From NCBI RefSeq assembly GCF_019334305.1, contig NZ_JAHWGH010000014.1, forward strand, positions 558,001 through 622,000: a stretch of 64,000 nt of DNA. Reading direction: 5' to 3'. The stretch comes from Rossellomorea orangium (GTDB lineage: Bacteria > Bacillota > Bacilli > Bacillales > Bacillaceae_B). Under the pieces are notes generated by a model, which saw nothing but the letters and a program-made list of their open reading frames with translations, was not told where the DNA came from and did no database searches. The translations under genes were made by a program, and so were the position numbers. Shown in pieces: positions 25,843 to 35,047 of the stretch (position 1 is its first letter; each line of letters starts with the position of its first letter).

Positions 25843-26895
25843 TTACCTATACACATCTTCCCTTGAATGAAAACCATCTGCAATGATTGTACTATCCAGG
25901 TTGTCCCGATCCACTGCAATGGGCTCCAGAAGGACGGAAGGCACCTCGATTTTACCGTTGTTGATTTTTTTATCGGTATCGATGTATTCGTCTTTGGCGA
26001 GAGCAATGGCAAGGGATGCCGCTTCACGGGCAAGGGTGTCAATCGGTTTGTAGACGGTCATGGTTTGGGTGCCCTGAACGATCCGTTGAGCAGCAGCCAG
26101 CTCTGCGTCCTGTCCTGCGATGGGGATTTTCCCTTTCAGCCCCTCTTCTTCCATTGCTTTCAATGCCATTCCTGCGGTTGCGTCGTTAGCCGCAATGACG
26201 GCGTCGATGTCATTATGATTGGCTTTCAGGGCTTCTTTCATATTCGAATAGGCATTTGCCGGAAGCCAGTTATCCGTCCACTGATCATATGCGACCGTGA
26301 TGTCACCTAGGTCAATAGGGGAATTCAGGACGCTAAAGACGCCTTTCTTCATCAGATGGGCATTGTAGTCTGTATCGGCCCCGCCGATGTAGACGTATTT
26401 CCCCTCCGGAACCAGTTCTTTGATGGCCCTCGCCTGAAGTTCTCCGACTCGTTCGTTATCGAAAGAAACGTACAAGTCGATGTCGGCATTCTTGACGAGT
26501 CTGTCATATGAAACCACTTTGATGCCTGCGCGATGGGCTTTCTGCACGATGGCTGCTGCGGCTTCCGCGTTATACGGAACGATCACCAGCACATCGATCC
26601 CCTGACTGATCAAGGTCTCTGCCTGAAGCACCTGAAGGGCATCATTTCCCCTTGCCTCCATGATCTCCACTTCCGCTCCCAGGTCCTCAACAGCCTTTTT
26701 AAACAGGTCACGGTCCCTCACCCATCGTTCCTCCTCAAGTGTATCCATTGAGAATCCGATCTTCACGACATCGGGAAGGGATTCCTCCTCTTCTTTATGC
26801 ACCTGAACAACGGGATCCTTCTCTTCGCAGGCAGCTAACATCAGCACGGTGATCAATAACCAGCTTATGCTTAACCTTTTCTTCCAATGGACCAT
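25843..26895 (-). CDS. Second sugar-binding lipoprotein (XylF-like)
   Basis: The 350-aa periplasmic-binding-protein type I lipoprotein has lipobox LAAC (Cys near 23). It has the XylF/ChvE-like pattern: VKIGFSMDTLEEERWVRDRDLF, GIDVLVIVPYNAEAAAAIV, KVVSYDRLVKNADIDLYVSFDN, AVIAANDATAGMA and IAGQDAELAAAQRI. It resembles the binding protein at 33783-34886 but is clearly diverged. It is the last gene after the response regulator, so it may feed the same transporter or widen sugar range. Which sugar is not shown; D-xylose or related monosaccharides are likely from the family. Confidence 0.85.
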   Translation of the reverse strand: MVHWKKRLSISWLLITVLMLAACEEKDPVVQVHKEEEESLPDVVKIGFSMDTLEEERWVRDRDLFKKAVEDLGAEVEIMEARGNDALQVLQAETLISQGIDVLVIVPYNAEAAAAIVQKAHRAGIKVVSYDRLVKNADIDLYVSFDNERVGELQARAIKELVPEGKYVYIGGADTDYNAHLMKKGVFSVLNSPIDLGDITVAYDQWTDNWLPANAYSNMKEALKANHNDIDAVIAANDATAGMALKAMEEEGLKGKIPIAGQDAELAAAQRIVQGTQTMTVYKPIDTLAREAASLAIALAKDEYIDTDKKINNGKIEVPSVLLEPIAVDRDNLDSTIIADGFHSREDVYR

Positions 26896-26910
26896 GGCGT
26901 CTCTTCCCCT

Positions 26911-28431
26911 TTATGCATGTTGTCCAAGCAACGTCTTTCGGTACTCTTTCGGAGAGTAACGGGTCACTTTCTTAAACACCTTGCTGAAATAATTCGGATC
27001 ATGGTACCCGACTTCGAATGTGATTTCCTTTATGCTCTTCTCCATATCACCCATCAGCACTTTCGCCTTCTCCATCCGGCACTCTGTCAGAAAATCGATG
27101 TAGTTCATCCCCTGTTTTTCCTTGAACATCTTACTGATGTAAATGGGACTCAAGTTCACTTTTTGTGCGAGGGTATCCAATGAAATGTCTTCATGGGAAT
27201 GGTCTTGAATGAATTGTTTGATCTGCTGGAACGTATCGCTCTCCATTTGGTTAAACCGTTTTACATAGGAGTCCTTCATCCCGTCTATGAGTCGCTCAGT
27301 TTCTTCCCTCAGCTGGCGGTAATCCATGGGCTGAATCGGGAAAAGGGGCGTGTCCGTTTCGACGCCGCATTCACTCAAGGTCCTCGAGATCATCCACAAT
27401 ACCTCAAGGGTCCGCTGCTGGGTGTACACGAGTGGTGTCCGTTCTTTCTCCAACAGAGCAAAAGCAGTATGGAACTGCGTAAGCACCTGATCCCACTTTC
27501 CAAGCCTGATATTCTCCATTAAATGCTTCTGATCCATCATGGCCTGCTTCCGCTTCTCCGGTTCCAATGGGATGTCTTCAAAAAACCGGTATTTCTGGCG
27601 CAGCCCTGTATCGACGGATGAGAGCATGGCCTCCTGATAAGAGTGACGGACCTGGTCCAGGGAATCGTACGCTTTCCCGATTCCGATGAACCATTCGCTT
27701 CCCTTTGCAAGGGAGAGCAGTTCCCTCGCCAGGGTGGTTGCCTGGGATCTATAGGTGAACCCGGGCTTCCTGAATACGATCATGGGAAGCTGCCTTCCGT
27801 ACAAAGCCCCGGTCCATCCACACTTCAGGACCCTCTTCCTGATGGCGGAATACTGGTTTTCCACTCCCTCAGGAAGGATGAGGACCATCACGAACATTTC
27901 CTGCGATGAAGGCACATCAAGCATTTCCATGAGCATATCGACATGAACATCATGTACATGATCAAATAATAACTGGGTAACCACATCGATTTCGACCAGC
28001 ATCTGTGCCTTTTGCCATTTTTCCTTCTCCTGCCGGCTTTCCACAATCTGCTCACGTTCTTGTTCAATCTCCTCAAGCACTTTCCCGATGGTGTGGACAA
28101 TCTCAGACGCTTTGCTCGGCTTTAACACATAGTCCTTGGCACCGAGTTTGATGGCAGCCTTCATGTACGTGAATGTATCATAGGCCGTCACCATGATGAA
28201 TTTGATTTCCGGCCGTTCTGCTTTGATGGCTTCCATGGCTTCGAGTCCATTCATCCCCGGCATTTTGATATCCATCAAGATCAGATCAGGGGAATACTCT
28301 TTCGCCAACTCTACTGCCATATTTCCATTCTTGGCCTGCCGGATGCCTATGTGAGGGAAATGCCTCTCTAAGATCGCCTGCATTCCTTCCCTTTCCAACT
28401 GTTCATCATCGACTATAAGTAGCTTGATCAT
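26911..28431 (-). CDS. YesN-type AraC response regulator
   Basis: The 506-aa protein has a receiver domain at 1-120 with phospho-acceptor Asp54 (LILMDIKMPG) and Lys104 (YVLKP). A middle region of about 270 residues of the YesN type follows, then a C-terminal AraC double HTH (about 405-500, ending YFSKVFKKVTRYSPKEYRK). It overlaps the kinase gene by 26 bases. Relatives activate sugar ABC-transporter genes, and direct repeats at 34969-34999 before the transporter promoter are candidate target sites. Confidence 0.93.
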   Translation of the reverse strand: MIKLLIVDDEQLEREGMQAILERHFPHIGIRQAKNGNMAVELAKEYSPDLILMDIKMPGMNGLEAMEAIKAERPEIKFIMVTAYDTFTYMKAAIKLGAKDYVLKPSKASEIVHTIGKVLEEIEQEREQIVESRQEKEKWQKAQMLVEIDVVTQLLFDHVHDVHVDMLMEMLDVPSSQEMFVMVLILPEGVENQYSAIRKRVLKCGWTGALYGRQLPMIVFRKPGFTYRSQATTLARELLSLAKGSEWFIGIGKAYDSLDQVRHSYQEAMLSSVDTGLRQKYRFFEDIPLEPEKRKQAMMDQKHLMENIRLGKWDQVLTQFHTAFALLEKERTPLVYTQQRTLEVLWMISRTLSECGVETDTPLFPIQPMDYRQLREETERLIDGMKDSYVKRFNQMESDTFQQIKQFIQDHSHEDISLDTLAQKVNLSPIYISKMFKEKQGMNYIDFLTECRMEKAKVLMGDMEKSIKEITFEVGYHDPNYFSKVFKKVTRYSPKEYRKTLLGQHA

Positions 28432-29866
28432 AGGTACCTGCTCCTTCCCTTGTAATTCTCAGCATAATAGTGGTCCCCTCACCCTCGATACTTTCGATCC
28501 TGAGGACATCCTCAAATCCATAATATAATTGAAGGCGTTTCACAACGTTACTAAATCCAATCCCTGTTGAGTGACCTTCGGGAAGCACTTCTTCATGGAG
28601 CACCTGTTGGATCTTTTTCTGTGACATCCCCACGCCATCATCCTCGATCTCAATCAGGATAAAATCATTCTCTTCACGAACACGGAACCAGATCGTACCC
28701 CCATCCTCTTTCGGTTCCACCGCATGGATCACGGCATTTTCCACGATCGGCTGCAGGGTCAATGAAGGGATTCTCGCGTCCAGACAGCTTTCATCGACCT
28801 CCATATACAGCTGCAGGCGGTCTGTGAAACGGGCTTTTTGAATGTGCATATATTGCTCAAGGACCTGTATTTCGTCCCTTAAGGTAACCGACCGGTTTTG
28901 CCGCTTCAGATTATAGCGGAGGATCCCCGCCACGCTGACGAGTAAGTCGCTCGTTTCCTCGGACCCTTCCAGATAAGCTTTCTTTGAAAGAGTATTTAAC
29001 GTATTAAATAAGAAATGCGGGTTAATTTGACTCTGAAGGCTTCTGAATTGGCTTTCCTGCAGGAGGAGCTTGCTTTCCTGGAGTTCCCGTTCCAATGTCG
29101 CTTTCTGTTTGATTTCTGAAATAAGATTATTGATATTGATCCGCATCCGGTCGAACGTCTTGGCCAAAAAGGCGATCTCACCGCTTCCCTCCACCTTCAC
29201 CTGCCGGCTGAAATTACCCTTGGACAATTCATTGGCGGCTCTGGTCAGCTGGAAGACCGGTCGTGTGATCCCGAGTGAGAACCAGTATGATGCAATCAGG
29301 AGAAGGCACGTTATGAGCAGGAGCCCCCAGATTCCAAGCTTGATGACTTCTGCGGACTGTTCCATGATGCCCCTGTACATCACGTTATACGTCGTCAATT
29401 CTTTATCGATCAGGGTGAGGGTCATCTCAGAGATATAGCCTGATATCCGGTTTGCCTCTGCAAACTCCTGTGCAGAAGCTTCCGCATCCCTTTCTTTCTG
29501 GAACAGGATGAATCGGTCTGTTGTTTCGACCAGGCTGTCAATCAAGTTAAGGTAGTTGGTCAGTGTAAAGTCGTTATCCCGGTTTCTGAGGGAATAGACC
29601 CCGGTCTTGGCTCTTTGGACCCCCTCCTTGCTTTCTTCCAATTGCTGCAGGGTTTCGGCATTGGCGTCGACCATATAGTTGTTCAAGTCAGTGACGACCT
29701 GCTGACTTGCCCTTGATACTTCATTCATATCCAGATAGCGCTTGAGGATCTCATTGTATTGCTCATGCGTGCGATAGTTATAATATGTAAGCGCAAGCCA
29801 GATGGCGGACATGATGACCATGACCACCGTCGTGAGTGTCAGGATCTTTTTCTGGATGTTTGTCAT
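28406..29866 (-). CDS. LytS/YesM-type sensor histidine kinase
   Basis: The 486-aa kinase has two membrane helices (about 8-28 and 178-200) flanking a helical extracytoplasmic sensor, a HAMP domain (TRPVFQLTRAANELSKGNFS), the LytS/YesM phospho-acceptor motif SQINPHFLFNTLN and a GHKL ATPase domain (ENAVIHAV, DDGVGMS). Its ATG overlaps the stop of the anchored binding protein gene (ATGA). The order anchored binding protein, kinase, regulator matches the XylFII-LytS-YesN sugar-sensing systems of Firmicutes, where the binding protein delivers the signal. Confidence 0.93.
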   Translation of the reverse strand: MTNIQKKILTLTTVVMVIMSAIWLALTYYNYRTHEQYNEILKRYLDMNEVSRASQQVVTDLNNYMVDANAETLQQLEESKEGVQRAKTGVYSLRNRDNDFTLTNYLNLIDSLVETTDRFILFQKERDAEASAQEFAEANRISGYISEMTLTLIDKELTTYNVMYRGIMEQSAEVIKLGIWGLLLITCLLLIASYWFSLGITRPVFQLTRAANELSKGNFSRQVKVEGSGEIAFLAKTFDRMRININNLISEIKQKATLERELQESKLLLQESQFRSLQSQINPHFLFNTLNTLSKKAYLEGSEETSDLLVSVAGILRYNLKRQNRSVTLRDEIQVLEQYMHIQKARFTDRLQLYMEVDESCLDARIPSLTLQPIVENAVIHAVEPKEDGGTIWFRVREENDFILIEIEDDGVGMSQKKIQQVLHEEVLPEGHSTGIGFSNVVKRLQLYYGFEDVLRIESIEGEGTTIMLRITREGAGTYDQATYSR

Positions 29867-30843
29867 TGGTCCTTCTCCACTTTCAAGATCTTGATTCCCG
29901 TCAGATACCCGTCCTCATCAAGGGGGACGGTTTCTCCGTTCAGCCATTCTTCCATGAGGCGTACGCTCCATTGGCCCATTTTCTCCGGTTCCTGCTCGAC
30001 TACCCCATCGATCAGCCCCTGTGATAACAACGTCATTGATTCCGGTCCATCATCAAAAGAATAGATGAAATAAGACTCCTCTTGAGAGCGCTTACTTATT
30101 TCATCGATCATGGCCCCGAGATTACTTGCATTGACAGAGATGAACGCATCGATATCAGGATAGCGATTCATGACATCCCGTGTGGCTGTTATGATTTGAT
30201 CCCTGGCCCTTCCCGTTTCCCCTTCCACAACCTTAATGCCCGGGTATCCCTTCATCACATCCCCGATGCCCTCTACCCGTTCTTTCTGATAATATTCCTG
30301 ATCACGGTCCACCATGAGGACAATCCTTCCTGAATCCCCCATCTTGCGGACAAGCTCTTCTGCAACAAGCTTTCCAGCTTCATACTGATCAGATCCAACA
30401 TATGTCCGCCTGAGACTATCCTCCATCGGCACATCATTGGCGACGGTAATCACCGGAATTCCATTGAAGGAAGCCTTCACCTTCGTGAGCTCCTTGAATT
30501 CTGGTGTATCCGTCCCCTGGATCAGGATGCCATCGACCTTCGATTGAATGGCGATTTCGATGTTTTTCAAGAACTCTTCCTGATTCTTCCCGAAGCTTCC
30601 CCATACTTCAAGGTTCACACCTTCTTCTTCCGCCTGGCGTTTTGCACCTTTCGCTACCTTGTCCCAAAACGGGGTCTGAGTGTCCTGAGTGATGAGCACA
30701 AGCCTGTGCCGGTCCTCACCTGACATCCCGATTCCCTGCGGGAGATGCGCCTCGGCTTCGAACACTTTTTTCGCTGATAAAAACGTTAAATGACATAACA
30801 AAAGTACGACTACTAACAGTCCGAGAAACCGAATTTTCCGCAC
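29863..30843 (-). CDS. Membrane-anchored sugar-binding sensor protein (XylFII-like)
   Basis: The protein of about 326 aa is a type I periplasmic-binding domain behind one uncleaved-looking N-terminal helix (residues 6-22) with no lipobox, so it is anchored rather than a free transport lipoprotein. Motifs include LVLITQDTQTPFWDKVAKGAKRQ, GIPVITVANDVP, RRTYVGSDQYEAGK and FIYSFDDGPESM. GTG 30843 is nine bases after GAGGGGGG; the in-frame ATG at 30852 abuts that site. Placement directly before the kinase, with overlap, supports a sensory role. Confidence 0.85.
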   Translation of the reverse strand: MRKIRFLGLLVVVLLLCHLTFLSAKKVFEAEAHLPQGIGMSGEDRHRLVLITQDTQTPFWDKVAKGAKRQAEEEGVNLEVWGSFGKNQEEFLKNIEIAIQSKVDGILIQGTDTPEFKELTKVKASFNGIPVITVANDVPMEDSLRRTYVGSDQYEAGKLVAEELVRKMGDSGRIVLMVDRDQEYYQKERVEGIGDVMKGYPGIKVVEGETGRARDQIITATRDVMNRYPDIDAFISVNASNLGAMIDEISKRSQEESYFIYSFDDGPESMTLLSQGLIDGVVEQEPEKMGQWSVRLMEEWLNGETVPLDEDGYLTGIKILKVEKDQ

Positions 30844-30951
30844 CTGACACATCCCCCCTCAACAGTTAGAACTATTACTTTTATCATAGCACAGGAATCT
30901 TTGGGAAGGTTCGAGTACTTTTTGGATATTCACCTGTACATCCGTACTTTT

Positions 30952-30990
30952 TTAAAAAAATAACGAGGCCGGACCCCATAGGAATCCAGC
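30952..30990 (-). terminator. Terminator between transporter and sensor genes
   Basis: Minus-strand stem GGCTGGA/TCCGGCC is followed by TCG and a TTATTTTTTT tract. Partial read-through could link the transporter and sensor genes. Confidence 0.65.
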
Positions 30991-30997
30991 CGTTTCA

Positions 30998-32170
30998 TTA
31001 TCGTTTCTTACGGGTCATCACATCAAAGATGACGGCACCGGCAAGCACTCCGCCGCGAATCATATATTGATAGGAAATCCCGACACCGAGAAGGTTCATT
31101 CCACTTGTCAATGAAGCCATGACGATGGCCCCGATGATGGCACCCGTTACTTTCCCGACACCCCCGGCAGATGACACTCCCCCTACGTAGGCGGCTGCGA
31201 TGGCATCCAGCTCGAATAACGTCCCGGCAGTGGTCGTGGCCGATTGAAGACGTGAAGTGAACAGAATCCCGGAAAGCGCAGCAAGCATTCCCATCGAACC
31301 GAAGACGATATACGTGATTTTCTTAACATTGATCCCGCTCAGATGAGCCGCTTCCGGGTTGCTTCCCACCGCATAGATATGGCGGCCGAGAACCGTCCTG
31401 GATGTCAGGAAGTGATACACGATGACGACGATCAGGATGATGATGACCGTCCATGAAAAGCCGTGGTATCCTGCAAGGATCCAAGTCACATATCCGATGA
31501 TGGCCGAAACGAAGACGAGCTTCACGGCAAAAATCGGTGCAGAGATGACTTCGAAATCATATTTGATCTTGTTTCGTCTCGTTGAAAATTCACTGTAAAT
31601 ATAAAGGGCGATCCCGACTAGCCCCACGAGCAGGGATAGAAGATGAAGTCCGTTCACTTCCATAAGGGAAGGGATGAACCCGTTTCCGATAGCATTGAAA
31701 TGATCATCCTGGATGATGATGGTCCCCGTCTTCTCCGTCACCTGCAAAAGCGCTCCGCGGAAAATCAGCATCCCGGCTAAGGTCGCCACGAAAGATGGGA
31801 TCCCGATCTGGGCCACAAGCAAACCGTTGAACAAGCCGACAATGGCTCCTATGACGAGGATGATCGGTATCGTAAGCCATGTTGAAAGGCCTGCCTGAGT
31901 AAGCAGAATCGCTGCAATGGCACCGAGGAATCCCGCCGCATATCCAACGGACAGATCAATATGCCGGATGACGATGACCAGGGTCATCCCGACAGCAAGC
32001 ACGGCGATATAGCCTGCTGAGTCCAATAGATTACTAATGTTCCTGGACGTAATGAATAAGCCGTCCGTCATGAATGTAAATGTCAGTATGATAGCAAATA
32101 GTGCAATATACATGCCGTAGTCGCGGATGTTGTCGCGAATCAGCATTCTTGCTTCTTGAAAGATATTCAT
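30998..32170 (-). CDS. Monosaccharide ABC transporter permease (XylH/GguB-type)
   Basis: The 390-aa permease has about ten hydrophobic segments and the ribose/xylose permease motifs GMTLVIVIRHIDLSVG near 61 and AVGSNPEAAHLSGINVKK near 270. It belongs to the single-permease sugar systems in which two copies form the channel. It follows the ATPase gene by 14 bases with RBS AAGGGGG. Confidence 0.93.
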   Translation of the reverse strand: MNIFQEARMLIRDNIRDYGMYIALFAIILTFTFMTDGLFITSRNISNLLDSAGYIAVLAVGMTLVIVIRHIDLSVGYAAGFLGAIAAILLTQAGLSTWLTIPIILVIGAIVGLFNGLLVAQIGIPSFVATLAGMLIFRGALLQVTEKTGTIIIQDDHFNAIGNGFIPSLMEVNGLHLLSLLVGLVGIALYIYSEFSTRRNKIKYDFEVISAPIFAVKLVFVSAIIGYVTWILAGYHGFSWTVIIILIVVIVYHFLTSRTVLGRHIYAVGSNPEAAHLSGINVKKITYIVFGSMGMLAALSGILFTSRLQSATTTAGTLFELDAIAAAYVGGVSSAGGVGKVTGAIIGAIVMASLTSGMNLLGVGISYQYMIRGGVLAGAVIFDVMTRKKR

Positions 32171-32184
32171 ATGTCTTTACCCCC

Positions 32185-33705
32185 TTATTGCGTTGCAAGC
32201 TCCATGATTTTTTCCTGATTGGCGTCTTCCACCTGTAGTTCCCCTTTGATTTCACCCTGGGCCATGACGTACACACGGTCACTCATCCCAAGTACCTCCC
32301 CGAGCTCGGAGGAGATCATGATGATGCTCAGTCCTTGTTCGATCAGCTCGTTCATCACTGTATAGATTTCAAACTTCGCCCCGACATCGATTCCACGTGT
32401 CGGCTCGTCAAGGATGAGAAGCTTTGGTCCGACAAAGAGCCATTTTCCGATGGATACCTTCTGCTGATTTCCCCCGCTCAGATTCCCGACGAGCTGTTCA
32501 AGGGAAGATGCCTTGATATGAAGGGACGAATGATAGCGTTCAGCCACTTTGATCTCTTCATTGTCATTGATGATCCCTTTCGTAGAGATCCCCCCTAAGT
32601 TGGCAGCGGAAATATTGCTTTTAATATCTTGCAGTAGGAATAGCCCGTCATCTTTCCTGTCCTCTGTGACATACGCGATTCCCGCTTTGATGGCATCCTT
32701 CGTATGCTTCAGCGCGGTAAGGCTGTTATCCCAAACAAGATTGCCTTCAAGCTTATAGGATTTCGCATTGCCGAAAATACTCAATGCAAGCTCTGTTCTG
32801 CCTGAACCCATAAGCCCGGCAATTCCGACAATTTCTCCTCTCTTCACGTGAAGATTTACGTCTTTGACCACCTCTCTGCCAAGCTGAGGATCATAAGCAG
32901 ACCAGTTTTGAAGCTCTAATATGCTTTCGCCGTGGGATTTATTTAGTCGCTTCGGATAGATATCTTCAATGGCCCGGCCCACCATGTTTTTGATAATGAT
33001 TCCTTCTGACACTTCCCCTTTTGATGCATCCAGGGTGCAAATCGTCTTTCCATCCCGGAGTACGGTCGCCTTGTCGGCGATGTGGATGACTTCCTTCAGC
33101 TTGTGTGAAATCATGATACATGTGATGCCTTGTTTTTTCAGGTCCTTCAATAGCTCAAGCAGGTTCTCACTATCATCTTCATTCAGTGCCGCTGTCGGTT
33201 CATCCAAAATCAATAGTTTCACGTCTTTACTCAGCGCTTTTGCAATCTCGACGAGCTGTCGTTTTCCTACGCTGAGGTCCCTCACAAGGGTATCCGGATT
33301 TACATTCAGCTTCACTTTCTTCAGGAGCTTTTGTGCTTCCACGATGGTTCGGTTCCAATCGATGAAGCCGCCAAGCTTCACTTCATTGCCTGCGAAAATG
33401 TTTTCATAGACGGTCAGATCCGGAAAGAGAGCCAGCTCCTGATAGATGATGGCAATCCCTGTATTGACACTGTCACTGATTTTGTTAAATTGCTGAACGG
33501 CTCCATCGAACACGATGTCCCCCGTGTACGTCCCATAGGGATACACCCCGCTCAGCACCTTCATTAACGTGGACTTCCCAGCCCCGTTTTCACCTATCAA
33601 ACAATGAATCTCTCCTTCTTCCACTTTGAAATTCACATCACTCAGTGCTTTCACACCCGTAAATTCCTTGGAGATATCATTCATTTCCAACAAATACTTA
33701 TTCAT
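32185..33705 (-). CDS. Monosaccharide ABC transporter ATPase (XylG/GguA-type)
   Basis: The 506-aa protein is a tandem ATPase. The first half has GENGAGKST, RDLSVGKRQLVEIAKAL and ILDEPTAAL. The second has the degenerate Walker A GLMGSGRTE and LSGGNQQKVSIGKWL with ILDEPTRGIDVG. This is the layout of RbsA/XylG/MglA sugar importers. It energises uptake together with the permease downstream and the binding lipoprotein upstream. Confidence 0.95.
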   Translation of the reverse strand: MNKYLLEMNDISKEFTGVKALSDVNFKVEEGEIHCLIGENGAGKSTLMKVLSGVYPYGTYTGDIVFDGAVQQFNKISDSVNTGIAIIYQELALFPDLTVYENIFAGNEVKLGGFIDWNRTIVEAQKLLKKVKLNVNPDTLVRDLSVGKRQLVEIAKALSKDVKLLILDEPTAALNEDDSENLLELLKDLKKQGITCIMISHKLKEVIHIADKATVLRDGKTICTLDASKGEVSEGIIIKNMVGRAIEDIYPKRLNKSHGESILELQNWSAYDPQLGREVVKDVNLHVKRGEIVGIAGLMGSGRTELALSIFGNAKSYKLEGNLVWDNSLTALKHTKDAIKAGIAYVTEDRKDDGLFLLQDIKSNISAANLGGISTKGIINDNEEIKVAERYHSSLHIKASSLEQLVGNLSGGNQQKVSIGKWLFVGPKLLILDEPTRGIDVGAKFEIYTVMNELIEQGLSIIMISSELGEVLGMSDRVYVMAQGEIKGELQVEDANQEKIMELATQ

Positions 33706-33740
33706 TACAGTTAACCCCCTTTAACAAAAGCAATGACAAT

Positions 33741-33776
33741 ACGGAATGGCGGCGGACATCCCGGCCACCATTCCGT
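33741..33776 (-). other. Intercistronic stem-loop in the sugar operon
   Basis: ACGGAATGG/CCATTCCGT with an 18-base loop lies seven bases past the binding-protein stop and has no T run. Such hairpins often protect the upstream mRNA, giving more binding protein than transporter. Confidence 0.6.
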
Positions 33777-33782
33777 TTACTG

Positions 33783-34886
33783 TTATTCTTTCAACCCTGT
33801 GAATTCTTTCGCTTCATAATATCCTGAGTCGATCAGTTCTTCTTTCACATTTTCTTGATCTACTACGATGACTTCCGTTTGCTTTGCTTCTACATCTTTC
33901 TTACCGTTGTCATAAGAACCTGTTGTTTCAGGCGTCTTTCCATCCAGGACGTCAACGGCAATTCCCATTGCATCGGTTACGAGCGTACGCACATCCTTGA
34001 AGACCGTCATGGACTGCTTGCCATCGATCACATATTGAACAGACGCTTTCTCCGCATCCTGACCTGTCACGACGAAGCTTGTTACAGCCTTGTCTGAAGA
34101 GAATACATCGGCGATGGAACGGGCTGTACCATCATTCGGTGCAAGAACGGCCACATCACCCTTCATATCCGCCCCTGCAGCCGTCAGATGTGTTTGTGCT
34201 TTGTTCTTCGCTTCGTTTGGATCCCAGTTCGTTGTCACCTGACCAAGGATTTTACTCATTTCATCACGGCTTAACTCCGCTGTGTCTTTAAGTGATTCCG
34301 CTTCGCTTGAATTGGCGATTTTGAATGTACCATCGGCAATTTTCGGTTGAAGCACTTTCCAGGCTCCTTCAAAGAACAAGAACGCATTGTTATCAGAAGC
34401 TGCACCGGCATACAGATAAAGTGGCACATCTTTGCCCTCGGCGTGATCGATCAGATATTGTCCCTGTGCTTCCCCAACGGCGACGCTGTCGAATGTTACG
34501 TAATAATCAACCGCATCTGTATTCGTAATCAGACGATCATATGAAATGACCGTAATTCCTTCTTTTTTCGCTGACTCCACAGCAGCTGCTGCCGCATCCC
34601 CATCCTGTGGTGTAATGATCAGCACATCGATCCCTTTATTGATCAATGTTTCTACATTTTCCTTTTCCTTGGCAGAAGAACCTTGGCTGAACAGGATTTC
34701 CGTCGTATACTCGGAATCCTTCAACGCATCTTTAAAGCGCTTTTCATCCTGAACCCATCTCGGCTCGTCCTTTGTCGGTAATACGATCCCGACACTGACG
34801 CCTTTCTTACCACCTGTACTACTGCTACATGCTGCAAGCATACCCATAAATAGAATGAGAACCATGAACATTAACGTCTTCTTCAC
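33783..34886 (-). CDS. Sugar-binding lipoprotein (ChvE/XylF-type)
   Basis: The 367-aa lipoprotein (lipobox LAAC, Cys near 20) is a type I sugar-binding protein of the ChvE/XylF kind: GIVLPTKDEPRWVQDEKRF, GIDVLIITPQDGDAAAAAV, ISYDRLITNTDAVDYYVTFD, APNDGTARSI and VTGQDAEKASVQYV. Relatives bind glucose, xylose, arabinose or galactose for the multiple-monosaccharide importer. It starts at GTG 34886 after AAAGGGGG. It is the first gene after the promoter and cre site. Confidence 0.93.
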   Translation of the reverse strand: MKKTLMFMVLILFMGMLAACSSSTGGKKGVSVGIVLPTKDEPRWVQDEKRFKDALKDSEYTTEILFSQGSSAKEKENVETLINKGIDVLIITPQDGDAAAAAVESAKKEGITVISYDRLITNTDAVDYYVTFDSVAVGEAQGQYLIDHAEGKDVPLYLYAGAASDNNAFLFFEGAWKVLQPKIADGTFKIANSSEAESLKDTAELSRDEMSKILGQVTTNWDPNEAKNKAQTHLTAAGADMKGDVAVLAPNDGTARSIADVFSSDKAVTSFVVTGQDAEKASVQYVIDGKQSMTVFKDVRTLVTDAMGIAVDVLDGKTPETTGSYDNGKKDVEAKQTEVIVVDQENVKEELIDSGYYEAKEFTGLKE

Positions 34887-34921
34887 TTCTTACTCCCCCT
34901 TTGTTTTCAAGCTCAAGGTTA

Positions 34922-34959
34922 ATTATATTGAGAATTCAGAATGTTTGTAATCGCTTTCA
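34922..34959 (-). promoter_or_regulatory. Sugar operon promoter with perfect cre site
   Basis: On the minus strand TTACAA (34950-34945) and TATAAT (34927-34922) are 17 bp apart. TGAAAGCGATTACA (34959-34946) fits the CcpA consensus TGWAANCGNTNWCA at every position and overlaps the -35, so glucose repression by CcpA is expected. Confidence 0.88.
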
Positions 34960-34968
34960 CTAGCACTC

Positions 34969-34999
34969 TTTTGGTATTGTCTGGACTTTTTTGGTGTAT
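34969..34999 (-). promoter_or_regulatory. Direct repeats, candidate YesN-regulator site
   Basis: TTTTGGTAT (34969-34977) and TTTTGGTGTAT (34989-34999) are exactly 20 bp apart, two helical turns, just upstream of the promoter and cre. That placement suits an AraC-type activator dimer. Confidence 0.5.
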
Positions 35000-35003
35000 A
35001 TCA

Positions 35004-35046
35004 TAAAAAGAGGGACGATCCGATTTCGAATCGGATCGTCCCTTTT
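35004..35046 (-). terminator. vmlR terminator
   Basis: A long perfect stem (GGGACGATCCGATT paired with AATCGGATCGTCCC) is followed by TCTTTTTA on the minus strand. Confidence 0.88.
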
Positions 35047-35047
35047 A

